64,000 nucleotides of DNA from Chamaelirium japonicum (GCA_947650365.1 CANTAL010000143.1:124001-188000); one strand, 5' to 3'. Positions 1 to 11,480 are shown, numbered from the stretch's first letter. Notes: generated by a model not told the origin, from the sequence alone. Translations and numbers: made by a program.

Positions 1-1186
1 ATCCATTCTTACTCATTCGTATGATCCATTCTAATTCAATCGTACGATCCATTCTAATTCATTCGTACGATCCATTCTAATTCCTTCGTACGATCCATTC
101 TAATTCATTCATACGATCCATTCTAATTCCTTCGTACGATCTATTCTAATTCATTCGTACGATCCATTCTAATTCTTTCGCGCCATCTATTCTAATTCAT
201 TCGTACGATCCATTCTAATTCATTCGTACGATCCATTCTAATTCATTCATACAATCCATTCTAATTTATTCGCACGAATGTATCCATTCTAATTCATTCA
301 TACGATCCATTCTACTTCATTCGTACTATCCGTTCTAATTCACTCATACGATCCATTCTAATTCATTCATACGATCCATTCTAATTCATTTGCACGAATA
401 TATCCATTCTAATTCATTCGTACGATCCATTCTAATTCCTTCGTACGATCCATTCTAATTCCTTCGTACGATCCATCCTAATTCCTTCGTACGATCCATT
501 CTATTTCATTCGTATGATCCATTCTAATTCCTTCGTACAATCCATTCTAATTCCTTCGTATCCATTCTAATTCACTCATACGATCCATTCTAATTCATTC
601 GTACGATCCATTCTAATTCATTCATACAATCCATTCTAATTCATTCGCACGAATGTATCCATTCTAATTCATTCGTACGATCAGTTCTAATTCATTCACA
701 AAATCTATTCTAATTCATTCATACGATCCATTCTAATTCATTCACACGAATGAATCCATTCTAATTCATTCATACGATCCATTCTAATTCATTCGTACGA
801 TCCATTCTAATTCACTCATACGATCCATTCTAATACATTCATACGATCCATTCTAATTCATTTGCACGAATATATCCATTCTAATTCATTCGTACAATCC
901 ATTCTAATTCCTTCGTATGATCCATTCTAATTTATTCGTACGATCTATCTAATTCATTCGTACGATCCATTCTAATTCATTCGTACGATCCATTCTAATT
1001 CCTTCGTACGATCCATTCTAATTCATTCGTACGATCCATTCTAATTCATTCATACAATCCATTATAATTCTTTCAGACGATCCATTCTAATTCATTCGTA
1101 CGATCCATTCTAATTCATTCGTGCAATCCATTCTATTTCATTCGTACGATCCATTCTAATTCATTCACACGAATGTATCCATTCGT
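1..1186 (+). repeat. Satellite block F1
   Basis: F monomers with scattered 28-mers. Holds the 20-bp truncated monomer (551-580) and the CAGTTC…CACAAAATCT variant pair (682-712). Ends on ATTCGTACGAAT at 1181-1192. Confidence 0.95.
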
Positions 1187-3050
1187 ACGAATGAATTAGA
1201 ATAGATTGTACGAATGAATTAGAATGGATCTTACGAAGGAATTAGAATGGATCGTAGGAATGAATTAGAATGGATATTTTCGTGCAAATGAATTAGAATG
1301 GATCGTATGAATGTATTAGAATGGATCGTATGAGTGAATTAGAATGGATCGTACGAATGAATTAGAATGGATTGTATGAATGAATTAGAATGGATCGTAC
1401 GAATGAATTAGAATGGATCATACGAATTAATTAGAATGGATCATACGAATGAATTAGAATGGATCGTACGAATGAATTAGAATGGATCGTACGAATGAAT
1501 TAGAATGGAAACATTCGTGCGAATGAATTAGAATGGATTGTGCGAATGAATAAGAACAGATCGTGCGAATGAATTAGAATGGATCGTACGAATGAATTAG
1601 AATGGATCGTGCGAATGAATTAGAATGGATCGTACGAATGAATTAGAATGGATACATTTGTGCGAATGAATTTGAATGGATCGTACGAATGAATTAGAAT
1701 GGATCGTATGAATGAATTAGAATGGATCGTACGAATGAATTAGAATGGATCGTGCGAATGAATTAGAATGGATCGTACGAATGAATTCGAATGGATCGTA
1801 CGAATGAATTAGAATGGATCGTACTAATGAACTAGAATGGATACATTCGTGCGAATGAATTAGAATGGATCGTACGAATGAATTAGAATGGATCGTACGA
1901 ATGAATTAGAATGGATCTTACGAATGAATTAGAATGGATCGTACGAATGAATTAGAATGGATCATACGAATGAATTAGAATGGATCTTACGAATGAATTA
2001 GAATGGATCGTACGAATAAATTAGAATGGATCTTACGAATGAATTAGAATGGATACATTCGTGCGAATGAATTAGAATGGATCGGACGAATGAATTAGAA
2101 TGTATCATACGAATGAATTAGAATGGATCAAATGAATGAATTAGAATGGTTACATTCATGCGAATGAATTAGAATGGATCGTACGAATGGATTAGAATGG
2201 ATTGTACGAATGGATTAGAATGGATACATTCATGCGAATGAATTAGAATGGATCATACGAATGAGTAATAATGGATCGTACGAATGAAATAAAATGGATT
2301 GTACGAATGAATTAGAATGGATCGTGCGAATGAATTTGAATGGATCGTACGAATGATCTAGAATGGATCGTGCTAATGAATTAGAATTGATCGTACGAAT
2401 GAAATAGAATGGATTGTACGAATGATTTAGAATGGATCGTACGAATGAATTAGAATGGATCGTACGAATGATTTAGAATGGATACATTCGTGCGAATGAA
2501 TTAGAATGGATCATACGAATGAATAAGAATGGATCGTACGAATGAAATAGAATGGATTGTACGAATGAATTAGAATGGATACATTCGTGCGAATGAATTA
2601 GAATGGATCGTACCAATGAGTAAGAATGGGTCGTACGAATGAAATAGATTGGATTGTGCGAATGAATTAGAAGGGATTGTACGAATGAATTAGAATAGAT
2701 CGTGTGAAAGAATTAGAATGGATTGTATGAATGAATTAGAATAGATCGTATGAATGAATTAGAATGGATCGTACGAATGAATTAGAATGGATCGAACGAA
2801 TGAATTAGAATGGATCGTACGAATGAATTAGAATGGATACATTCATGCGAATGAATTAGAATGGATACATTCGTGCGAAAGAATTAGAATAGATCATATA
2901 AATGAATTAGAATGGACCCTATGAATGAATTAGAATGGATCGTGCGAATGAATTAGAATGGATCGTACGAATGAAATAGAATGGATCATGCTAATGAATT
3001 AGAATTGATCGAACGAATTAATTAGCATGGATCGTGCTGAATGGAACAAA
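1187..3050 (-). repeat. Satellite block R1
   Basis: R monomers, with the rare TAAGAACAGA variant at 1551. Ends in the irregular junction GTGCTGAATGGAACAAACGA (3034-3053). Confidence 0.95.
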
Positions 3051-4149
3051 CGATCTAATTCATTCGCACGATCCATTCTAATTCATTCATACGATCTATT
3101 CTAATTCATTCATACAATCCATTCAAATTCTTTCACACGATCCATTCTAATTCATTCGTTGGATCCATTCTAATTCATTCGTACAATCTATTCTATTTCA
3201 TTCGTACGATCCATTCTTACTCATTCGTATGATCCATTCTAATTCATTCGGACGAATGTATCCATTCTAATTTATTCGTACGATCCATTCTAATTCATTC
3301 GTACGGTCCATTCTAATTCATTCGTACGAACCATTCTTACTCATTCGTATGATCCATTCTAATTCATTCGTACGATCCATTCTAATTCATTCGTACGATC
3401 GATTCTAATTCATTCGCACTATCCATTCTAATTCATTCGTACGATCCATTCTAATTCATTCGTATGATCCATTCTAATTTATTCGTTTAAATATATCCAT
3501 TCTAATTCATTCGTACGATCCATTCTAATTCATTCGCATGAATGTATCCATTCTAATTTATTTGCACGATCTATTCTAATTCATTCCAATAATCTATTCT
3601 AATTCATTCGTACGATCCATTCTAATTCATTCTAATTCATTCGTACGATCCATTCTACGATCCATTCTAATTCATTCGTATATTCCATTCTAATTCATTA
3701 GCACGATCCATGCTAATGAATTAGAATGGATCGTACGATCCAATCTAATTCATTCATACGATCCATTCTTACGCATTCGTATGATCCATTCTAATTCAAT
3801 CGTACGACCCATTCTAATTCATTCGTACGATCCATTTTGATTCATTCGTACGATCCATTTTGATTCATTCGTACGATCCATTCTAATTCATTCGTACGAT
3901 CCATTCTAATTCATTCGCGCAATCTATTCTAATTCATTCGTACGATCCATTCTAATTCATTCGTACGATCCATTCTAATTCACTCATACAATCCATTCTA
4001 ATTTATTCGCATGTATCCATTCTAATTCATTCGTACGATCCATTCTAATTCATTAATATGATCCATTCTAATTCATTCGTACAATCCATTCTAATTCATA
4101 TGCACAAAGGTATCCATTCTAATTTATTCGCACGATCCATTCTAATTCA
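3051..4149 (+). repeat. Satellite block F2 with one flipped monomer
   Basis: F monomers including the TTTCACACG-TATTTC-TTACTC cassette (3110-3260). One monomer is flipped at 3711-3734 between the hairpin ATTAGCA/TGCTAAT (3697-3717) and GGATCGTACGATCC (3728-3741). Just before the flip is a truncated pair, CATTCTACGATCCATTC, at about 3653. Ends AATTCAGG. Confidence 0.93.
3110..3260 (+). repeat. Six-monomer cassette (example)
   Basis: Fixed order of subtypes: ATACAATCC, CTTTCACACG, CGTTGG/CGTAGG, GTACAATCTATTC, TATTTCATTCG, TTACTCATTCG, ending in a CGGACGAATG 28-mer. The same order appears in F orientation near 6050, 8870, 9170, 9950, 12840, 13150, 15870, 16500, 26095 and 26515. Read backwards it appears in R blocks (GAGTAAG, GAAATAG, GATCCTACG, GTGTGAAAG, TTGTATG; e.g. 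5650-5780). It is the basic higher-order unit of about 150 bp. Confidence 0.75.
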
Positions 4150-5836
4150 GGATCGTACGAATGAATTAGAATGGATACATTCGTGCGAATGAGTTAGAAT
4201 TGATCGTACGAATGAATTAGAATGGATCGTGCGAATGAATTAGAATGGATCGTACGAATGAATTAGAATGGATCGTACGAATGAACTAGAATGGATACAT
4301 TCGTGCGAATGAATTAGAATGGATCGTACGAATGAATTAGAATGGATCGTACGAATGAATTAGAATGGATCTTATGAATGAATTAGAATGGATCGTACGA
4401 ATGAATTAGAATGGATACATTCGTGCGAATGAATTAGAATGGATCGGACGAATGAATTAGAATGGATCGTACGAATGAATTAGAATGGATCAAATGAATG
4501 AATTAGAATGGTTACATTCATGCGAATGAATTAGAATGGATCGTACGAATGGATTAGAATGGATCGTACGAATGGATTAGAATGGATACATTTGAGCGAA
4601 TGAATTAGAATGGATCGTACGAATGAATTAGAGTGGATCGTACGAATGGATTAGAATGGATCCTACGAATGGATTAGAATGGATACCATTGTGCATATGA
4701 ATTAGAATGGATCGTACGAATGAATTAGAATGGATCATATTAATGAATTAAAATGGATCGTACGAATGAATTAGAATGGATACATTCGTGCGAATGAATT
4801 AGAATGGATCGTGCGAATTAATTAGACTGGATCGTGCGAATGAATAAGAATAGATCATACGAATGAATTAGAATGGATCGTACGAATTAATTAGAATGGA
4901 TACATTCGTGCGAATGAATTAGAATGGATTGTACGAATGAATTAGAATGGATCATACGAATTAATTAGAATGGATCATACGAATTAATTAGAATGGATCG
5001 TACGAATGAATTAGAATGGATCGTACGAATGAATTAGAATGGATACATTCGTGCGAATGAATTAGAATGGATTGTGCGAATGAATAAGAACAGATCATGC
5101 GAATGAATTAGAATGGATCGTACGAATGAATTAGAATGGATCGTGCGAATGAATCAGAATGGATCGTACGAATGAATTAGAATGGATACATTTGTGTGAA
5201 TGAATTAGAATGGATCGTACGAATGAATTAGAATGGATCGTATGAATGAATTAGAATGGATCATACGAATGAATTAGAATGGATCGTGCGAATGAATTAG
5301 AATGGATCGTACGAATGAATTAGAATGGATCGTACGAATGAACTAGAATGGATATATTCGTGCGAATGAATTAGAATGGATCGTACGAATGAATTAGAAT
5401 GGATCGTACGAATGAATTAGAATAGATCTTACGAATGAATTAGAATGGATCGTACGAATGAATTAGAATGGATCGTACGAATGAATTAGAATGGATACAT
5501 TCGTGCGAATGAATTAGAATGGATCGGCCGAATGAATTAGAATGGATCGTACGAATGACATAGAATGGATCGTACAAATGAATTAGAATGGATTGTACGA
5601 ATAAATTAGAATGGATACATTCGTCCGAATGAATTAGAATGGATCATACGAATGAGTAAGATTGGATCGTACGAATGAAATAGAATAGATTGTACGAATG
5701 AATTAGAATGGATCCTACGAATGAATTAGAATGGATCGTGTGAAAGAATTAGAATGGATTGTATGAATGAATTAGAATGGATCGTATGAATAAATTAGAA
5801 TGGATCGTGCGAATGAATTCGAATGGATTGTACGAA
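4150..5836 (-). repeat. Satellite block R2
   Basis: Starts GGATCGTACG after the AATTCA junction. Contains the CATATG-type variant (GTGCATATG, about 4692) and a TAAGAACAGA monomer near 5085. Ends at GAATTC 5834-5839. Confidence 0.95.
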
Positions 5837-6633
5837 TTCATTCTAATTCATTCATACAATCCATTCTAATTCTTTCACACGATTAATTCTAATTCATTCG
5901 TACATTCCATTCTAATTCATTAGCACAATCCATGCTAATTCATTCGTTCGATTTATTCTAATTCATTAGCACGATCCATTCTAATTCATTCGTACGATCC
6001 ATTCTAATTCATTCGCACGATCCATTCTAATTCATTCATACAGTCCATTCTAATTCTTTCACACGATCCATTCTAATTCATTCATAGGATCCATTTTAAT
6101 TCATTCGTACAATCTATTCAATTTCATTTGTACGATCCATTCTTACTCATTCGAATTATCCATTCTAATTCATTCGGACGAATGTATCCATTCTAATTTA
6201 TTCGTACGATCCATTCTAATTCATTCGTACGATCCATTCTAATTCATTCGTACGATCCATTCTAACTCATTCGTCCGATCCATTCTAATTCATTCGCACG
6301 AATATATCCATTCTAATTCATTCGTACGGTCCATTCTAATTCATTCGCACAATCCATTCTATTTCATTCATACGATCCATTCTTACTCATTCGTATGATC
6401 CATTCTAATTCATTCGGACGAATGTATCCATTCTAATTTATTCGTTTGATCCATTCTAATTCATTCGTACGATCCATTCTAATTCATTCGTACGATCCAT
6501 TCTTACTCATTCGTATGATCCATTCTAATTCATTCGTACGATCCATTCTAATTCATTCGTACGATCGATTCTAATTCATTCGCACAATCTATTCTAATTC
6601 ATTCGTACGATCCATTCTAATTCATTCGTACGA
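5837..6633 (+). repeat. Satellite block F3
   Basis: Starts after GAATTC with TTCATACAATCC and CTTTCACACG monomers, then ATTAGCACG/ATTCGTTCG variants. Ends at the 20-bp palindrome 6624-6643. Confidence 0.95.
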
Positions 6634-6643
6634 TCGTACGAAT
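6624..6643. repeat. 20-bp palindromic hinge, copy 1
   Basis: ATTCGTACGATCGTACGAAT at an F-to-R switch. With the flanking monomers the perfect palindrome is 50 bp (6609-6658, 25-bp arms without a loop). Confidence 0.93.
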
Positions 6644-7118
6644 GAATTAGAATGGATCATACGGAATGAATTAGAATGGATTGTATGAATGAATTAGAAT
6701 GGATACATTCGTGCGAATGAATTAGAATGGATCGTACGAATGAGTAAGAATGGATCGAACGAATGAAATAGAATGGATTGTACGAATGAATTAGACTGGA
6801 TCGTACAAATGAATTAGAATGGATCGTACGAATGAATTAGAATGGATCATACGAATAAGTAAGAATGGATCGTACAAATGAAATAGAATAGATTGTACGA
6901 ATGAATTAGAATGGATCGTACGAATGAATTAGAATGGATCGTGTGAAAGAATTAGAATGCATTGTATGAATGAATTAGAATGGATCGTATGAATGAATTA
7001 GAATGGATCGTGCGAATGAATTCGAATGGATCGCATGATCCATTCGAATAGAATGGATCGTATGAATGAATTAGAATGGATCGGGCGAATGAATTAGAAT
7101 GGATTGTAGGAATGAATT
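6634..7118 (-). repeat. Satellite block R3
   Basis: Carries the ATACGGAATG variant, GAATGAGTAAG and GAATGAAATAG monomers in fixed order, and the GCAT hairpin (7020-7049). Ends GGAATGAATTACATTCG near 7119. Its mirror image is found at 37780-38262. Confidence 0.93.
7020..7049 (-). repeat. 13-bp-arm hairpin, GCAT loop
   Basis: ATTCGAATGGATC, loop GCAT, then the reverse complement. Perfect. Loop orientation marks which way round the module lies. Confidence 0.93.
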
Positions 7119-7555
7119 ACATTCGTACGATCCATTCTAATTCATTCGCACGAATGTATCCATTCTAGTTCATTCGTACGATCCATTCTAATTCATTCGT
7201 ACGATCCATTCTAATTCATTCGCACAATCCATTCTAATTCATTCGTACGATCAATTCTAATTCATTCGCACGAATGTATCCATTCTAATTCATTCATACG
7301 ATCCATTCTAATTCATTCGTACGATCCATTCTAATTCACTCATACGATCCATTGTAATACATTCATACGATCCATTCTAATTCATTTGCACGAATATATC
7401 CATTCTAATTCATTCGTACGATCCATTCTAATTCCTTCGTACGATCTATTCTAATTCATTCGTACGATCCATTCTAATTCATTCGTACGATCCATTCTAA
7501 TTCATTCGTACGATCCATTCTAATTCATTCGTACAATCTATTCAAATTCATTCGT
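7119..7555 (+). repeat. Satellite block F4
   Basis: F monomers with several 28-mers and CATTCTAGTTC variants. Ends on ATTCGTACGAAT (7550-7561). Confidence 0.95.
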
Positions 7556-8847
7556 ACGAATGGATACATTCGTATGAATGAATTAGAATGGATCGTATGA
7601 ATGAGTAAGAATGGATCGTACGAATGAAATAGAATGGATTGCACGAATGATTTAGAATGGATCGTACGAATGAATTAGAATGGATCGTGTGAAAGAATTA
7701 GAATGGATTGTATGAATGAATTAGAATGGATCGTACGAATGAATTAGAATGGATCGTACGAATGAATTAGAATAGATCGTACGAATGAATTAGAATGGAT
7801 CGTACGAAGGAATTAGAATGGATCGTACGAATGAATTAGAATGGATATATTCGTGCAAATGAATTAGAATGGATCGTATGAATGTTTTAGAATGGATCGT
7901 ATGAGTGAATTAGAATGGATCGTAGGAATGAATTAGAATGGATCGTATGAATGAATTAGAATGGATACATTCGTGTGAATGAATTAGAATGGATCGTATG
8001 AATGAATTAGAATAGATTTTGTGAATGAATTAGAACTGATCGTACGAATGAATGAGACTGGATACATTCGTCCGAATGAATTAGAATGGATTGTATGAAT
8101 GAATTAAAATGGATCGTACGAATGAATTAGAATGGATCGTATGAGTGAATTAGAATGGATACGAAGGAATTAGAATGGATCGTACGAATGAATTAGAATG
8201 GATCGTATGAAGGAATTAGAATGGATCATACGAATGAATTAGAATGGATCGTACGAATGAATTAGAATAGATCGTACGAATGAATTAGAATGGATCGTAC
8301 GAAGGAATTAGAATGGATCGTACGAATGAATTAGAATGGATCGTACGAATGAACTAGAATCGATACATTCATGAGAATGAATTAGAATGGATCGTACGAA
8401 TGAATTAGAATGGATCGTACGAATGAATTAGAATGGATCTTACGAATGAATTAGAATGGATCGTACGAAAGAATTAGAATGGATCGTACGAATGAATTAG
8501 AATGGATACATTCGTGCGAATGAATTAGAATGGATTGGACGAATGAATTAGAATGGATCGTACGAATGAATTAGAATGGATCGTACGAATGAATTAGAAT
8601 GGATCGTACCAATAAATTAGAATAGATACATTCGTCCGAATGAATTAGAATGGATCATACGAATGAGTAAGAATGGATCGTACGAATGTATTAGAATAGA
8701 TTGTACGAATGAATTAGAATGGATCCTATGAATGAATTAGAATGGATCGTGTGAAAGAATTAGAATGGATTGTATGAATGAATTAGAATGGATCGTATGA
8801 ATGAATTAGAATGGATCATGCGAATGAATTCGAATGGATCGTACGAA
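7556..8847 (-). repeat. Satellite block R4
   Basis: Mirror-image order of variants found in F1 (520-1186): GTGCAAATG, GAGTGAATTAG, TTTTGTGAATG…AGAACTG, then the 20-bp truncated monomer at about 8141-8170. Ends GAATTC 8845-8850. Confidence 0.93.
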
Positions 8848-9322
8848 TTCATTCTAATTCATTCATACAATACATTCTAATTCTTTCACACGATCTATTC
8901 TAATTCATTCGTAGGATCCATTCTAATTCATTCGTACAATCTATTCTATTTCATTCGTACGATCCATTCTTACTCATTCATATGATCCATTCTAATTCAT
9001 TCGGACGAATGTATCCATTCTAATTTATTCGTACGATCCATTCTAATTCATTCGTACGATCCATTCTAATTCATTCGTACGATCCATTCTAATTCATTCG
9101 TACGATCCATTCTAATTCATTCGTACGATCCATTCTAATTCATTCATACGATCTATTCTAATTCATTCATACAATCCATTCTAATTCTTTCACACGATCC
9201 ATTCTAATTCATTCGTATGATCCATTCTAATTCATTCGCACAATCCATTCTATTTCATTCGTACGATCCATTCTTACTCATTCGTATGATCCATTCTAAT
9301 TCATTCGCACGAATGTATCCAT
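8848..9322 (+). repeat. Satellite block F5
   Basis: Two TTTCACACG-TATTTC-TTACTC cassettes. CGATC at 9195-9199 is the counterpart, without LTR, of the LTR target. Ends in ATCCAT-A-ATGGAT (9317-9329). Confidence 0.93.
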
Positions 9323-9737
9323 AATGGATCATACGAATGAGTAAGAATGGATCGTAGGAATGAAATAGAATGGATTGTGCGAATGAATTAGAATGGACCG
9401 TACGAATGAATTAGAATGGATACATTCGTGCGAATGAATTAGAATGGATCGGACGAATGAATTAGAATGGATCGTACGAATGACTTAGAATGGATCATAC
9501 TAATAAATTAGAATGGATTCATTCGCTTGAATGAATTAGAATGGATCATACGAATGAGTAAGAATGGATCGTACGAATGAAATAGAATAGATTGTACGAA
9601 TGAATTAGAATGGATCCTACGAATGAATTAGAATGGATCGTGTGAAAGAATTAGAATGGATTGTATGAATGAATTAGAATGGATCGTATGAATGAATTAG
9701 AATGGATCGTGCAATTGAATTCGAATGGATCGTATGA
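9323..9737 (-). repeat. Satellite block R5
   Basis: GAGTAAG, GAAATAG, GATCCTACG, GTGTGAAAG monomer order, ending GAATTCG and GAATTC at 9736-9741. Confidence 0.93.
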
Positions 9738-10535
9738 ATTCATTCTAATTCATTTATACAATCCATTCTAATTCTTTCACATGATCAATTCTAATTCATT
9801 CGTACGTTCAATTCTAATTCATTAGCACGATCCATGCTAATTCATTTGTTCGATCAATTCTAATTCATTAGCACGATCCATTCTAATTCATTCGTACGAT
9901 CTATTCTAATTCATTCGCACGATCCATTCTAATTCATTCATACAGTCCATTCTAATTCTTTCACACGATCCATTCTAATTCATTCGTAGGATCCATTTTA
10001 ATTCATTCGTACAAGATATTCTATTTCATTCGTACGATCCATTCTTACTCATTCGAATGATCCATTCTAATTCATTCGGACGAATGTATCCATTCTAATT
10101 TATTCGTACGATCCATTCTAATTCATTCGTACGATCCAGTCTAATTCATTCATACGATCCATTCTAATTCATTCGTCCGATCCATTCTAATTCATTCGCA
10201 CGAATGTATCCATTCTAATTCATTCGTACGGTCCATTCTAATTCATTCGCACAATCCATTCTATTTCATTCGTACGATCCATTCTTACTCATTCGTATGA
10301 TCCATTCTAATTCATTCGGACGAATGTATCCATTCTAATTTATTCGTACGATCCATTCTAATTCATTCGTACGATCCATTCTAATTCATTCGTACGATCC
10401 ATTCTTACTCATTCGTATGATCCATTCTAATTCATTCGTACGATCCATTCTAATTCATTCGTACGATCCATTCTAATTCATTCGCACAATCTATTCTAAT
10501 TCATTCGTACGATCCATTTTAATTCATTCGTACGA
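9738..10535 (+). repeat. Satellite block F6
   Basis: Counterpart of F3 in copy B. Ends at the 20-bp palindrome 10526-10545. Confidence 0.95.
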
Positions 10536-10545
10536 TCGTACGAAT
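10526..10545. repeat. 20-bp palindromic hinge, copy 2
   Basis: Same sequence, 3,902 bp after copy 1. The outer arms have decayed (GAAATAG opposite TTAATTC). Confidence 0.93.
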
Positions 10546-11019
10546 GAAATAGAATGGATCGTACGGAATGAATTAGAATGGATTGTATGAATGAATTAGA
10601 ATGGATACATTCGTGCGAATGAATTAGAATGGATCATACGAATGAGTAAGAATGGATCGTACGAATGAAATAGAATGGATTGTACGAATGAATTAGACTG
10701 GATCGTATAAATGAATTAGAATGGATCGTACGAATGAATTAGAATGGATCATACGAATGAGTAAGAATGGATCGTACAAATGAAATAGAATGGATTGTAC
10801 GAATGAATTAGAATGGATCATACGAATGAAGTAGAATGGATCGTGTGAAAGAATTAGAATGCATTGTATGAATGAATTAGAATGGATCGTATGAATGAAT
10901 TAGAATGGATCGTGCGAATGAATTCGAATGGATCGCATGATCCATTCGAATAGAATGGATCGTATGAATGAATTAGAATGGATCGGGCGAATGAATTAGA
11001 ATGGATTGTAGGAATGAAT
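10536..11019 (-). repeat. Satellite block R6
   Basis: Counterpart of R3, with GCAT hairpin at 10922-10951. Confidence 0.95.
10922..10951 (-). repeat. 13-bp-arm hairpin, GCAT loop
   Basis: Perfect copy of 7020-7049. Confidence 0.93.
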
Positions 11020-11480
11020 TACATTCGTACGATCCATTCTAATTCATTCGCACGAATGTATCCATTCTAGTTCATTCGTACGATCCATTCTAATTCATTC
11101 GTACGATCCATTCTAATTCATTCGCACAATCCATTCTAATTCATTCGTACGATCAATTCTAATTCATTCGCACGAATGTATCCATTCTAATTCATTCATA
11201 CGATCCATTCTAATTCATTCGTACGATCCATTCTAATTCACTCATACGATCCATTCTAATACATTCATACGATCCATTCTAATTCATTTGCACGAATATA
11301 TCCATTCTAATTCATTCGTACGATCCATTCTAATTCCTTCGTACGATCCATTCTAATTCATTCGTACGATCCATTCTAATTCATTCGTACGATCCATTCT
11401 AATTCCTTCGTACGGTCCATTCTAATTCATTCGTACGATCCATTCTAATTCATTCGTACAATCTATTCTAATTCATTTGT
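11020..11480 (+). repeat. Satellite block F7
   Basis: Counterpart of F4 with one added monomer. Hinge ATTTGTACGAAT at 11475-11486. Confidence 0.94.

Larger units (their letters stand above)
1..5836. repeat. Large module P, copy 1 (probably truncated by window start)
   Basis: F (1-1186), R (1187-3050), F (3051-4149), R (4150-5836). The order of strand switches and rare variants is repeated at 17172-23267: base 1 matches 17172, and the junctions at 1185, 3034, 3701, 4148 and 5830 match 18476, 20441, 21063, 21533 and 23261. Offsets drift from 17,171 to 17,431, mainly by gain or loss of monomers. The junction GTGCTGAATGGAACAAACGA (3034 and 20441) is private to this pair. Confidence 0.8.
5837..9737. 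repeat. 3.9-kb higher-order unit, copy A
   Basis: F-R-F-R-F-R unit that starts and ends at GAATTC hinges. It is followed by a second copy in tandem: the GCAT hairpin at 7020 recurs at 10922 and the ATTACATTCG junction at 7111 recurs at 11013, both 3,902 bp on. Over 7020-7500 I count only about two substitutions against copy B (positions 7351 and 7447). Later the offset grows to 3,925 and then 3,971, that is one and then three extra 23-bp monomers in B. Confidence 0.85.

Noticed and set aside
1161-1180. CENP-B box in the 28-bp monomer
   Set aside because: Only the TTCG....A half fits; the essential CGGG half is missing (GTAT instead).
1-1200. CRISPR-like array
   Set aside because: There are no unique spacers: the whole period is repeated, orientation alternates, and the setting is eukaryotic.
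1187-3050. Human-type satellite II/III (GGAAT)n
   Set aside because: GAATG and GAATTAGAATGG look similar at first, but the period is a strict 23 bp with CGTACG and GATC in each unit, not 5 bp.
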